Shown: one piece after another, positions 1 through 8,190 of the stretch | Layout of the letters: each line of letters starts with the position of its first letter | How positions within the stretch are numbered: position 1 is the first letter of the stretch | Assembly (NCBI GenBank): GCA_964496575.1 | Contig: CAZCAC010000044.1 | Span: 1 to 64,000 of the forward strand | Source: CAZCAC01 sp964496575 | GTDB taxonomy: Bacteria; Planctomycetota; UBA1135; GCA-002686595 | DNA: 64,000 nucleotides | Direction: 5' to 3' | Notes under the pieces: model-generated | Seen by the model: the letters and a program-made list of their open reading frames with translations, nothing else | What the model was told of the DNA's origin: nothing | The model's database searches: none | Program-made: the position numbers and the translations under genes

Positions 1-537
1 CAGGTCGATCGCCTTGTTCTTGCAGACGCTCTCGCAGATGGTGCACTTCTGGTCCTCGATGTAGCGGCACCGGCCGTCGATGTAGGGGACCAGCGGGACC
101 GCTTGCGAGAAGTAGATGTGGATCGCCTTGTTGTCGGACAGCTCCTGGTTGAACGGGTCCGGCACAGGAATCGGGCAGTATTCGGAGCACACCGTACAGC
201 CGGTGCAGAGCTCCTCGTTGACGTACCGCGCCTTGCGGGTCAGCGTGACCTCGAAGCTGCCTGCCTCGCCCTCGACCTCGTCGACCTCCGTGTAGGTCAG
301 GATCTCGATGTTGGGGTGCCGGTCGCACTCGATGAACTTCGGCGACTCGATGCACATCGAGCAGTCATTGGTCGGGAAGGTCTTGTCGAGCTGTGCCATC
401 TTGCCGCCGATCGTCGGCGCCGACTCGATCAGGTAGACCTTGTAGCCCGACTGGGCGAGGTCGAGCGCGGCCTGGATGCCGCTGATCCCGCCGCCGACGA
501 CCATGACGTCGCCAAAGGTGCTTTCGGGAGCGCTCAT
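1..537 (-). CDS. bamE: BamE-like HdrA-type FAD/ferredoxin protein (3' part missing)
   Basis: This is the N-terminal 179 residues of a flavin Fe-S protein of the HdrA family; the rest lies beyond the left edge. It opens with a Rossmann FAD-binding motif (VVGGGISGIQAALDLA, about residues 13-28) and IGGKMAQLDKTFPTNDCSMC, typical of HdrA/BamE/QmoA. A ferredoxin-like cysteine set (CTGCTVCSEYCP) lies near residue 107 and a second begins near residue 160 (CTICESVC). In class II benzoyl-CoA reductase systems BamE works with BamD to feed electrons to the BamBC catalytic unit, possibly through electron bifurcation. The ATG at 537 overlaps the last codons of bamD. Identification as BamE rather than another HdrA rests on position directly after bamBCD. 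Confidence 0.8.
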   Translation of the reverse strand, partial: MSAPESTFGDVMVVGGGISGIQAALDLAQSGYKVYLIESAPTIGGKMAQLDKTFPTNDCSMCIESPKFIECDRHPNIEILTYTEVDEVEGEAGSFEVTLTRKARYVNEELCTGCTVCSEYCPIPVPDPFNQELSDNKAIHIYFSQAVPLVPYIDGRCRYIEDQKCTICESVCKNKAIDL

Positions 538-1718
538 GATTTCACCTCGACGGCTTCGAGCGATTCGAGGACGACCTCGGTGAGGTCCTTGATCTGCAGG
601 GGTTCGTCATCTCCCAGGCCGATCAAGCTCTCCTCGAAGTTGCTGACGCAGTAGGGGCAGGAGGTGGCGAGCACGTCCGCGCCGACCTCCTTGGCCTGGG
701 CCAGTCGGAGGTCGCCGAAGCGCTCCTCCTTGTCGGTGTGCATCCAGATCCGGCCGCCGCCACCGCCGCAGCAGAGGCTGTGCTCGCGGGAATCCGGCAG
801 CTCGACAAGTTCCAGGCCGGGAAGCTGCAGCAGCACTTCGCGGGGTTGATCGAAGACGCCGTTGTGTCGGCCGAGGTAGCACGGGTCGTGGTACGCGACC
901 TTCTTGGCGAACTCTCCACCGATCTCCAGGCGGCCCTGCTCGACCAGCTCGGCCAGGTACTGCGTGATGTGGACGACCTCGAGCTTCATCATGAACTCGG
1001 AGTACTCGTTCACGAAGGTGTGGTAGCAGTGCGGCGAGGAGACGAGGATCCGCTTCACGCCACTATCGATGAAGGCCTTGATGTTCTCGCGAGCCAGCTG
1101 TTTGAAGGCGTCCTCGTTGCCCGCCTTGCGGATGCTCTCGCCGCAGCAGTTCTCCGCGGTGCCGAGGATGCCGAAGTCGACGCCGGCCTTCTGGAGGAGC
1201 TTCGCGGTGGCCCTGGCCACCTTCTGGTTGCGCGGGTCGTAGCTGTAGTAGCAGCCGACGAAGTAGAGGATCTCCTGTCCTTCGCTGAAGGTCTTGACGT
1301 TCAGGCCATCCGCCCAGTCGGTCCGGCTGGCGCGCTGCTCGCCGAGAGGATTGCCTTCGGCGACGAGGCTCCGGCCGGCGTCCTGGACCGCGCTCGCGCC
1401 GCCGGGGAAGACCCCGTAGGCGGAAGCGATCCGACGAATGGCGACGCCGACCTCGATCTGCTCGACTCCGCGCGGGCAGCGCGCCGGGCAGTTGCCGCAG
1501 GTCGTGCAGCGCCAGATGTCCTCCAGCTCGATGTCGGGCAGACCGAGCGCGGCCTGCCGGATGATCTTGCGGATGCTGAAGTCCGTCACCCGGTTCCAGG
1601 GGCAGACGACGTCGCACTTCCCGCACTGATAGCAGAAGCGGTAGGCCTCGCCGCCGGCCTCCTTTATCTCGTCGACGATCTCCGCGAGAGGGCTGACTGT
1701 TTCCACGGTGTTCACCAA
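534..1718 (-). CDS. bamD: BamD-like HdrD-type Fe-S oxidoreductase
   Basis: The product is 394 residues, with an N-terminal pair of ferredoxin-type clusters (CYQCGKCDVVCP near residue 29 and CTTCGNCPARCP near 71) followed by two CCG domains. The CCG cysteines are visible as NCCGES and later CCGGGGGR, with downstream SCPYC. This is the architecture of HdrD/HdrB-type electron-transfer subunits, where CCG domains bind noncubane clusters. In the Bam system BamD pairs with BamE. The start is ambiguous: TTG at 1718 or GTG at 1715, both following GGCGAGG. The gene begins 13 bp after bamC and overlaps bamE at its end, so it is cotranscribed. A stand-alone glycolate-oxidase-like Fe-S protein is an alternative, but the neighbours argue against that. 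Confidence 0.8.
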   Translation of the reverse strand: MVNTVETVSPLAEIVDEIKEAGGEAYRFCYQCGKCDVVCPWNRVTDFSIRKIIRQAALGLPDIELEDIWRCTTCGNCPARCPRGVEQIEVGVAIRRIASAYGVFPGGASAVQDAGRSLVAEGNPLGEQRASRTDWADGLNVKTFSEGQEILYFVGCYYSYDPRNQKVARATAKLLQKAGVDFGILGTAENCCGESIRKAGNEDAFKQLARENIKAFIDSGVKRILVSSPHCYHTFVNEYSEFMMKLEVVHITQYLAELVEQGRLEIGGEFAKKVAYHDPCYLGRHNGVFDQPREVLLQLPGLELVELPDSREHSLCCGGGGGRIWMHTDKEERFGDLRLAQAKEVGADVLATSCPYCVSNFEESLIGLGDDEPLQIKDLTEVVLESLEAVEVKS

Positions 1719-1731
1719 CCTCGCCGGAGCT

Positions 1732-2274
1732 CTAGGAGTCCTTGGACATCCGGTTCATGGCGTCCATCACCTTGTCCCAGCCGTGACGGTTGGCGAGCGC
1801 CTCGAGCCCGGCGTCCACCTCCTCCACGTCCACCGTGTCGTCGACATCTTCTTCCCGGACCTCGTAGACGAGCGCGCCGGCCACGCACCAGGTGACGCAC
1901 ATCGGCTCCTCGAGGGTGGGATCGGACTCGCACATGTCGCACTTCAGCGGAAGGCCGGAGTCCGGCTCCTTGAAGGCGTCGCGAGAGGGACAGGCCGCGC
2001 GGCAGAAGGCGCACTCCTCGTACTCCTTGCCGTCGATCGTGTACTTGTCGCGGCCGGCGCACTCGGCGGCGGTGTAGTCCCCCGCGTACACTGGAATGTA
2101 GATGTCCGACAGCGGGTCGCGCACCACCCGCACGCGGGATCTCGCCGGGTTGTTGCTGCTGAAGCGCGGCTGGGCGTGGAAGGCGGAGCAGATCACCTCG
2201 CATCCCCGGCAACCGTTGCACTTGTCGACGTCGATGACTATCCGCTTGACGGTCTTCTTCTTGGTTTCGCTCAC
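1732..2274 (-). CDS. bamC: BamC-like ferredoxin subunit of class II benzoyl-CoA reductase
   Basis: This 180-residue iron-sulfur protein is the electron-transferring partner of BamB. Its cysteines group as CNGCRGCEVIC (about residues 19-29), CAFCRAACP (about 88-96), CDMCESD (about 112) and CVTWC (about 126), enough for three [4Fe-4S] clusters as in the DMSO-reductase/HybA-type ferredoxin fold. There is no signal peptide, which fits a cytoplasmic complex. The start is GTG at 2274, whose GTGA overlaps the TGA of bamB, so translation is probably coupled. Length and position agree with BamC of obligately anaerobic aromatic degraders. Confidence 0.8.
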   Translation of the reverse strand: MSETKKKTVKRIVIDVDKCNGCRGCEVICSAFHAQPRFSSNNPARSRVRVVRDPLSDIYIPVYAGDYTAAECAGRDKYTIDGKEYEECAFCRAACPSRDAFKEPDSGLPLKCDMCESDPTLEEPMCVTWCVAGALVYEVREEDVDDTVDVEEVDAGLEALANRHGWDKVMDAMNRMSKDS

Positions 2275-4280
2275 GATTCGCTTCCTCCGCTGGAAGCGGC
2301 CGGGGCCGCAGCTTCTTCATCCTCGGTCAGGATCCCGCGCTCCAGGAAGTCCTCGGCCACGAAGTCCAGGTCCGTCTCGTGCAGCGATTCGCGAGTGGGG
2401 ACCCCATCGCGGTTCCACCCCTTGAACTCGTAGTAGCCGTCGAGCAGCTTCTCCTCCAGCTCGGGGAAGCGCTTCTTCCAGTGATCCTCGGGCGGTGCTT
2501 CGTCCGCTCTGGTCATGCCCCGGCGGAGGTTGTTGGCGCGGACCAGGTCCCGGTTCCGCTTGCAGATGTGGCTCAGCGAATCCTCGTCGAGCTCCATCCC
2601 CACTCCGGCCCCGATCAGCTCGGGCAGATTGTGGATGTGGAACGGAGGCTTGTACGGGAAGGAGGAGAGCCCGGCGCACATCCCGGTGCAGTCGTCGACG
2701 TAGTGCATCTTCTCCTGCCAGTGCACGATCTCGTAGGCCGCGTCGGCCGCCGGGTAGTTCGGGATCGAGTTCTCGCCCCGCATCTCCCAGCCCTCGAGCC
2801 ACTTCTTGAAGCGATCGTCGGGGACCTGCGGCCAGTCCGCGTTCCAGGCCTGGCGATGTTCGAGCTTGGGAAACGGCGCCTGCGGGAAGTTGCCTTCGAT
2901 CTGGGTGATGTTGACCTTCTCGCCGGTGCAGTACATCAGGAAGTACATGTGGTTCAGCATCCCCAGCTTGAGGGGCAGCTGCTCGGTCTTCTTGATGCAG
3001 TTGTGCGCGTACTCGTGCGCACCCTTGCCGATGCGCTCCGACGCCCACCAGGTGCCGTCGGCCAGGATGTCGCCGATCCCTTCCCGCTTGACGATCTTGT
3101 CGAGCAGGTAGTAGAAGCGCCCGTCGTTGTCCTCCGGCATGTCGGGGAAGTCGGCATCGGTCAGGATGCCGGCCTCGAGCAGCTCGAGCGCATAGGCCAT
3201 CGTCTGCGGCGCGCTGAAGGAGTCCACTCCGTGCTCGGTCGCCTTCTGCGCGATCCGCAGACCGAAGTCCAGGTCGGAGAAGGCGCCCATCGTGTAGGTG
3301 AGCTTGGAGAAGCACTTCATCATGTACGAGCACATCCGCGTGTCGACGGAGATGGCCGCACCGCACTTCATCGGGCAGTTGTAGCAGCTGAGCAGCCGCG
3401 TCCGCATCGACTCCATGGTGTTGGTCCACTGCGCCGCGACCTTCTCGTCCCAGAAGTCCTTGCGGCGGACCCGCGCGTTGCCCCAGGCGAAGTTCTCGGT
3501 GTGCCACTTCTCGTCGTGGATGGCCATCTCCTGCGGCGAGCCGAGACCGGACATGATCGGCATCACGCCCTTGAGCGGGTTGTCGTTGCGGTGGCGGATG
3601 TAGGCCAGCGAGTAGTTGCAGAGCTCGATGAACTTCTGCGGGTCGGCGATATTGATGTCCCCGGAGCCGACGACGGCGATCGCCTTGAGGTTCTTGTCCC
3701 CCATCACGGCGCCCAGGCCGAGGCGGGACGCGCTGGATTTTCCCTGCTCGATGGAGGCGAAGAACACCTTGTTCTCGCCGGCGAGACCGATCGAGGCGAC
3801 CGCGGCGTTCGGTTCCTCGTGCTCCTGCCGGATCACCTCGGCGCTCTCGAGCGTGCCGAGTCCCACGAGGTGCTTGGCGTCGCGCAGCTCGACGTGGCCA
3901 TCCTTGATCCACAGGTAGACCGGCTCGGGTGACCGGCCGCTGACGACGATCTTGTCGTAGCCGGCGCGCTTCATCTCCGGGCCGAAGAAGCCGCCCATCA
4001 TCGAGAAGCCGAAGAGCCGGGTCTGCGGCGAGATGGAGGAGACGATGGTGCGATTGCAGCCGGGGGCGGGCGTGCCGACCAGCAGCCCGGCGCCGAAGAT
4101 CAGGAGGTTCTCCGCGTCGAAGTGTCCGACCTCCGGCGGCACGCGATCCCAGAAGAGCCTGGCGTTGGTGCCCAGCCCGCCGAGGTGCTGCTCGGTGAGC
4201 CTGGGATCGGTGGCCACCCGCTCGAAGCTGCCGCGGGTGAGGTCGACTTCCAGGTTGAACCCAATCTCTGCGTATCTCAT
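2271..4280 (-). CDS. bamB: BamB-like tungsten benzoyl-CoA reductase catalytic subunit
   Basis: The 669-residue product belongs to the aldehyde:ferredoxin oxidoreductase family and closely resembles BamB, the ATP-independent dearomatising subunit of class II benzoyl-CoA reductase. It begins MRYAEIGFNLEVDLTRG and carries LGGLGTNA near residue 33, as remembered for Geobacter BamB. Visible candidates for active-site residues are E251, E257 and H260 in SPQEMAIHDEKWH, a SCYNCPMKC cluster motif at 298-306, and C323 in MMKCF as the likely counterpart of the tungsten-ligating cysteine (recalled from the BamB structure). The substrate would be benzoyl-CoA, reduced to the cyclic dienoyl-CoA in the cytoplasm. 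The ATG overlaps the tetR stop (ATGA). Another AOR-family carboxylic or aldehyde enzyme is possible but less likely with bamCDE behind it. Confidence 0.85.
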   Translation of the reverse strand: MRYAEIGFNLEVDLTRGSFERVATDPRLTEQHLGGLGTNARLFWDRVPPEVGHFDAENLLIFGAGLLVGTPAPGCNRTIVSSISPQTRLFGFSMMGGFFGPEMKRAGYDKIVVSGRSPEPVYLWIKDGHVELRDAKHLVGLGTLESAEVIRQEHEEPNAAVASIGLAGENKVFFASIEQGKSSASRLGLGAVMGDKNLKAIAVVGSGDINIADPQKFIELCNYSLAYIRHRNDNPLKGVMPIMSGLGSPQEMAIHDEKWHTENFAWGNARVRRKDFWDEKVAAQWTNTMESMRTRLLSCYNCPMKCGAAISVDTRMCSYMMKCFSKLTYTMGAFSDLDFGLRIAQKATEHGVDSFSAPQTMAYALELLEAGILTDADFPDMPEDNDGRFYYLLDKIVKREGIGDILADGTWWASERIGKGAHEYAHNCIKKTEQLPLKLGMLNHMYFLMYCTGEKVNITQIEGNFPQAPFPKLEHRQAWNADWPQVPDDRFKKWLEGWEMRGENSIPNYPAADAAYEIVHWQEKMHYVDDCTGMCAGLSSFPYKPPFHIHNLPELIGAGVGMELDEDSLSHICKRNRDLVRANNLRRGMTRADEAPPEDHWKKRFPELEEKLLDGYYEFKGWNRDGVPTRESLHETDLDFVAEDFLERGILTEDEEAAAPAASSGGSES

Positions 4281-4915
4281 CGTTTTCCTCCGTCGTCAGC
4301 GCGGGAGGGTGAAGCTACGTATCCGTCCAGGAAGAGAGCGGTCTGTTGCGCGGCGAGGTCGTCGAGGCTGACCCGCGTGCGCTCGGCGTCGTACCACTGG
4401 TAGAACCAGTTGAGCATGCCGAAGAGGTTGGCCGTGGCGAGCCACGAGCCAGGGCGCGCGTCGTCCGCGGGCTGGAGCTCCTTGACCAGCTCGTGCACCG
4501 CGTCGAAGTAGGCGCGGCGACGCTGGTGGACTTCGTCGTAGGCGTCGCCTTCGAGGGTCTCGAGCTCGCGGGCGCAGATCTTCAGCTCGTGCATGTTCTC
4601 GCCGAAGTGGCGGATGTGGTTGCGCACCGCTGCGCCGAGTCGTTCGCGCGGATCGGCGAGCCCCTCGAGGCTGGCCTCCAGACCCCGGAGCAGCGAGTCG
4701 AAGGTGTGGAGCTGGATCCGGTAGAGCAGCTCTTCCTTGCTGGCCACGTAGTGGTAGATCCCGGCGAGGCTGACCTCGGCCTCGCGGGCGATGCGCCGCA
4801 TCGAGGCCTTGTCGTAGCCGTCGGCGCAGAAGACCCGGGCCGCCGCGGCCAGGACCTGGAGTCGCTTGCCGTCGTAGCCGGGGGTCCGCTTGCGCGTGGG
4901 TTCGATGACCTGCAT
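4277..4915 (-). CDS. TetR-family regulator leading the bam operon
   Basis: This 212-residue TetR-type repressor has its N-terminal helix-turn-helix in about residues 15-60 (VLAAAARVFCADGYDKASMRRIA, then VSLAGIYHYVASKEELLYRI). The C-terminal ligand domain is helical and has no recognisable specificity. I chose ATG 4915 because it follows GGAGG closely and leaves a palindromic site at 4932-4955 in the promoter; a more upstream ATG at 4984 would make that site coding. Its stop overlaps the bamB start, so it is the first gene of the operon and probably autoregulates. The ligand is likely an acyl- or aromatic-CoA intermediate (inference from context). Confidence 0.85.
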   Translation of the reverse strand: MQVIEPTRKRTPGYDGKRLQVLAAAARVFCADGYDKASMRRIAREAEVSLAGIYHYVASKEELLYRIQLHTFDSLLRGLEASLEGLADPRERLGAAVRNHIRHFGENMHELKICARELETLEGDAYDEVHQRRRAYFDAVHELVKELQPADDARPGSWLATANLFGMLNWFYQWYDAERTRVSLDDLAAQQTALFLDGYVASPSRADDGGKR

Positions 4916-4931
4916 CCGCCTCCGAGGAGTT

Positions 4932-4955
4932 CCGTTCGAACGTTCGTTCGGACGT
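4932..4955. promoter_or_regulatory. Palindromic TetR-type operator before tetR-bamBCDE
   Basis: Two 10-bp half sites, CCGTTCGAAC and GTTCGGACGT, are arranged as an inverted repeat (8 of 10 positions pair) around a 4-bp GTTC spacer. The site lies 17 bp before the chosen tetR start. Interlocking CGAACGTTCG palindromes of this kind are common TetR-family operators. It is the likely control point for the whole bam operon. Confidence 0.6.
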
Positions 4956-5149
4956 ACGGTATCCGCACCTGAAGGGGAGGTCAAGAGCGATTGGTCCGCT
5001 GGAAATCGCCCTTCCCGGCCTCGAAAAGCGGAGTCCTGCTCGGCCGCACACCCTGACGCTCACGCGAGTTTACCCTTCCGGATTCCGGACTCACCCTCCT
5101 GGACCCGCCCGGCAGGAGTCCGCCTTGCGGCAAATGCAACTTCCTATAG

Positions 5150-7693
5150 CTAGGGGTGACTCTGTTTCTCGATCGGCCACCGGGAATACCCGGGGCAAGG
5201 ATCGAGCAGCACCTGGTAGGCGCCCCGCCCGTGAGTGAACGCCACCAGCGTGTGCGGGTTCTTGAAGTCCAGCGCCTCGACCACGGTGTGCGCCAGGCCG
5301 TCGTTGAACGGTGACCACGTGCCTCCCCCATCGTCACTGGTGAACACGCCCAGCTCGGTACCCACGAACAGCTGCTGCGAGTCGCACGGGCGGACCGCGA
5401 TCCAGTGCGCGGGGATGTCGGGGACTCCGCCGAAGCCGATCCCGTCGATCGAGCCCCAGCTGTTTCCACCGTTCGTCGTCTTGAACACGTGCGGCACGCC
5501 GTAGTTCGAGTAGGTGCAGTAGGCGACGTCGGGATCCGTCGGATCGACGGCGACGCTGCTGACCCACGCCCCGACCAGCCCGTTGGCGAAGATCTGCCAG
5601 TTCGGCGACGGGGCCAGCCCGTTGGTCGTGCGGGCCACGTAGCCGTTGTTGAAGCCGAGATACACCACGTTGCCGTCCGAGGGAGCGATGCCGATCGCGG
5701 AGATCTTGTTCGGGCCGGCGAAGTCGGGGCCGACCGCCGCCCACGATCCCGCGCCGTCGGTGGTGCGCCACGGCCGGCGGCCTCCGGTCCAAAGGACCCA
5801 GGGACTCTCCTGGTCCATCGCGAAGGGCGTGATGAAGATACCGTCGGTGTCGGTGATCCCGTTGGTCGCCTGGACGAAGGTGTCGCCACCATCGGTCGAC
5901 TTCTGGATCGACGGGAAGACGTGGTACTCGATGTACACGGTCTGGCTATCCCTCGGATCGATCGCCACGTAGCCGCCGTCGCCGCCGAAGATCATGTCCC
6001 AGTCCTCCGGCGTGATCGCCGACTGGACCCGGCACGTGCCATTGTCCTGGGCGCCGCCGATGTAGACTTGCTCCACCCGTGCACTGTCTCCGTGGTAGAA
6101 CTGCGTCACGCCGTAGCCGTTGTTCAGGTTCTCCCACTCGACCTCGGGCAGCGGCAGATTCGGGGGCAGCGGACAGTCCTCCAGGCTCGTCGCAGCGCGC
6201 GCGTTCTGGGTACGGAACAGGCCACCGTCGTTGCCGACGTACATCGTCTGGTTGGCGACGCCGTCGTAACCCGGGTGGAAGACGATCGTGTGGTGGTCGG
6301 GGTGGATGTAGTACGGCAGAGGTGGTTGCACCAGATAGAACATCCAGTAGCCGGGGATCTCGAAGTTCACTCCTCCGTCGTCGGAGCGGAAGAGGTCGAC
6401 CCCTCCGACCCAGACGATGTCGGGATCGACCGGATCGACGGCGATGATGTTGTCGTACCAGCCCTGCGAATAAGCCCCTCCCGCGAGGCACCCCGTGGCC
6501 AACGACAGGTTGCTCAAGAGCCACGGTCCGGTCAGGCTGCCGAAGTCGACCTGCCCGGTGAAGCTGTTCCCGCCGTCGAGAGAGCGGTAGACGTTGACGA
6601 GCTTCCCCGTAGCTCCGCCGCTGCCGTTGTCGGCCATCAATAGGTACATGATGTCGTTGTCGCTCGGAGCGAAAGCGACGGACATCCGTCCCTGGTTGGA
6701 GGGCACCGTGTAGGCCTGCCAGCTGTTTCCACCGGTCAAGGTGCGGTACAGCCCGTCGCTCTGCACGCTGCCGAAGCACGCGTACAGGACGTCCGGGTTC
6801 TTGTCGGTCCTGATCGCGAGGTCCGTGCAGCCGACCGCACAGCCGTTCGTGGCCGGCGATGTCGCCAGGTACTGCGGATTGCTCAGCACCACCGACCAGC
6901 TCTGCCCGGCGTCGAGACTGCGCCAGACCCCCGTGCGCGTCCCGGCGTAGACCCGGTTCGAGTCGTTCGGGCTGATCACCACTTCGTTGACGTAGTCGAA
7001 CGCGCCGGTCGGCACGCCGCTCACGGTCCCGCTCAGCTGATTCCACGTGGCCCCGGCATCGACCGACTTGAAGATGCCCAGCCCGCGGACGAATACGTCC
7101 GAGAGGTAATAGCCCTCACCGGTTCCCGCGTAGAGCACACTGGGGTTCACGGGATCGATGGCGATGGTGCAGACGGAGAGGTTCAGCATCAGGTCGTCCG
7201 CCACGTTCCAGCTCGCCCCGCCATCAGTGCTCTTCCAGACCCCGCCGGCGACTCCCGCCGCGTACATGACGTCGGGGTTCGTGGGATCGATCGCCAGGGC
7301 GCGCGTGCGGCCGCCGATGTTTCCGGGACCGAGCTCTTTCCAGGTGCCAGCGCCTGCGGTCCTCGAAGTGCGCTCCCGCTGCCGGAGCCGCTCGAGCTCC
7401 GTACGCAGGTGCTGGATGGGCAGGACCTGCTCGCCGGCGGGCAGCCGCTGCTCGAGGAAGAACTCCATCGCCGCCTGGGGCTCGTCGAGGCTCTTCGGTC
7501 CCCTCTCGTCGAGCTTGGCTCGCTTGCCTTCGAGCGCCTTCCAGCCGGCCTGTACCGCGAGCTCGTTGGGCTGTGGGACCGCGCTCGATCGAGGAGTGTC
7601 TTCGATCGTTCGCTCGGGGAGCAGCTGAGTGATCCCCAGCGCGCAAAGAAGCAGGAGAGCAACCGATCCGAACCCGCGTCTGTCGATCTTCAT
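5150..7693 (-). CDS. Exported BNR/Asp-box beta-propeller protein
   Basis: The protein is 847 residues with an N-terminal signal or anchor (MKIDRRGFGSVALLLLCALG) and then many repeats of the sortilin/VPS10 or BNR type. The Asp-box signature is seen repeatedly as KSTDGGASW, KSVDAGATW, RSLDAGQSW, KTTNGGNSW and TSDDGGGTW, each preceded by AIDPTNPDVMYAG-like strands. This predicts one or two large beta-propellers exposed outside the cytoplasm. Such proteins occur among secreted xyloglucanase-like and sortilin-like families, but I see no glycosidase active site, so no enzyme activity is claimed. ATG 7693 has a GGAGG nine bases upstream and supports the signal peptide. It is transcribed towards tetR and ends 234 bp from it. 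Confidence 0.8.
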   Translation of the reverse strand: MKIDRRGFGSVALLLLCALGITQLLPERTIEDTPRSSAVPQPNELAVQAGWKALEGKRAKLDERGPKSLDEPQAAMEFFLEQRLPAGEQVLPIQHLRTELERLRQRERTSRTAGAGTWKELGPGNIGGRTRALAIDPTNPDVMYAAGVAGGVWKSTDGGASWNVADDLMLNLSVCTIAIDPVNPSVLYAGTGEGYYLSDVFVRGLGIFKSVDAGATWNQLSGTVSGVPTGAFDYVNEVVISPNDSNRVYAGTRTGVWRSLDAGQSWSVVLSNPQYLATSPATNGCAVGCTDLAIRTDKNPDVLYACFGSVQSDGLYRTLTGGNSWQAYTVPSNQGRMSVAFAPSDNDIMYLLMADNGSGGATGKLVNVYRSLDGGNSFTGQVDFGSLTGPWLLSNLSLATGCLAGGAYSQGWYDNIIAVDPVDPDIVWVGGVDLFRSDDGGVNFEIPGYWMFYLVQPPLPYYIHPDHHTIVFHPGYDGVANQTMYVGNDGGLFRTQNARAATSLEDCPLPPNLPLPEVEWENLNNGYGVTQFYHGDSARVEQVYIGGAQDNGTCRVQSAITPEDWDMIFGGDGGYVAIDPRDSQTVYIEYHVFPSIQKSTDGGDTFVQATNGITDTDGIFITPFAMDQESPWVLWTGGRRPWRTTDGAGSWAAVGPDFAGPNKISAIGIAPSDGNVVYLGFNNGYVARTTNGLAPSPNWQIFANGLVGAWVSSVAVDPTDPDVAYCTYSNYGVPHVFKTTNGGNSWGSIDGIGFGGVPDIPAHWIAVRPCDSQQLFVGTELGVFTSDDGGGTWSPFNDGLAHTVVEALDFKNPHTLVAFTHGRGAYQVLLDPCPGYSRWPIEKQSHP

Positions 7694-7854
7694 GGTGAGC
7701 GCCTCCGTCGTGCGCTGATGCTCGAGCGGCCCATCCGATCTCCGGTCCGACTTCGTGATACCCCGCGGCCCGAAATCGGACAACGGGAAAATGAGAAGGA
7801 GCGATTCGAGCCCGGCGGAGGCCCCGGGGCGACCGCGGCCCGTGCACGATCTGG

Positions 7855-8178
7855 TCACGAATGATCCGCAGTGCTGTGCAGCGTACAGCGCCACTCGCAC
7901 CGGTGGCAGTGAAGCTCACGGACCCGGGGCAGCTTGTGCCCGACGAAGCCGCTGAGCAGCAGCAGCGTGAACACGATGATCCCCTCGACAATGATGCGGA
8001 CCGGGATGTCGGGGTAGTGGACGAGCTGCAGGATGTAGGCGAAGCCGGCGAGCGCGGCCATCCCGGCGACCACGAAGAGGAGCTTCGAGAGCTTGCTGTG
8101 CCGCCACCGCGGCTGCGAGCGCAGGTGCAAGGTCACGCCGCAATCCGGGCATTCGGTGGGTACGTTCTCGAGGCCCAT
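7855..8178 (-). CDS. Small zinc-ribbon membrane protein
   Basis: This is a 107-residue protein not matched to a named family. It has a CPDCG knuckle at about residues 10-14, two hydrophobic helices (about 34-54 and 62-82), and a C-terminal CHRCEWRC. The paired N- and C-terminal CxxC motifs could form one zinc site, on the cytoplasmic side of a two-helix hairpin. It starts 12 bp after the stop of the large HExxH peptidase gene upstream, so the two are probably cotranscribed. Function unknown. Confidence 0.65.
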   Translation of the reverse strand: MGLENVPTECPDCGVTLHLRSQPRWRHSKLSKLLFVVAGMAALAGFAYILQLVHYPDIPVRIIVEGIIVFTLLLLSGFVGHKLPRVRELHCHRCEWRCTLHSTADHS

Positions 8179-8190
8179 GTCACCACGCGC

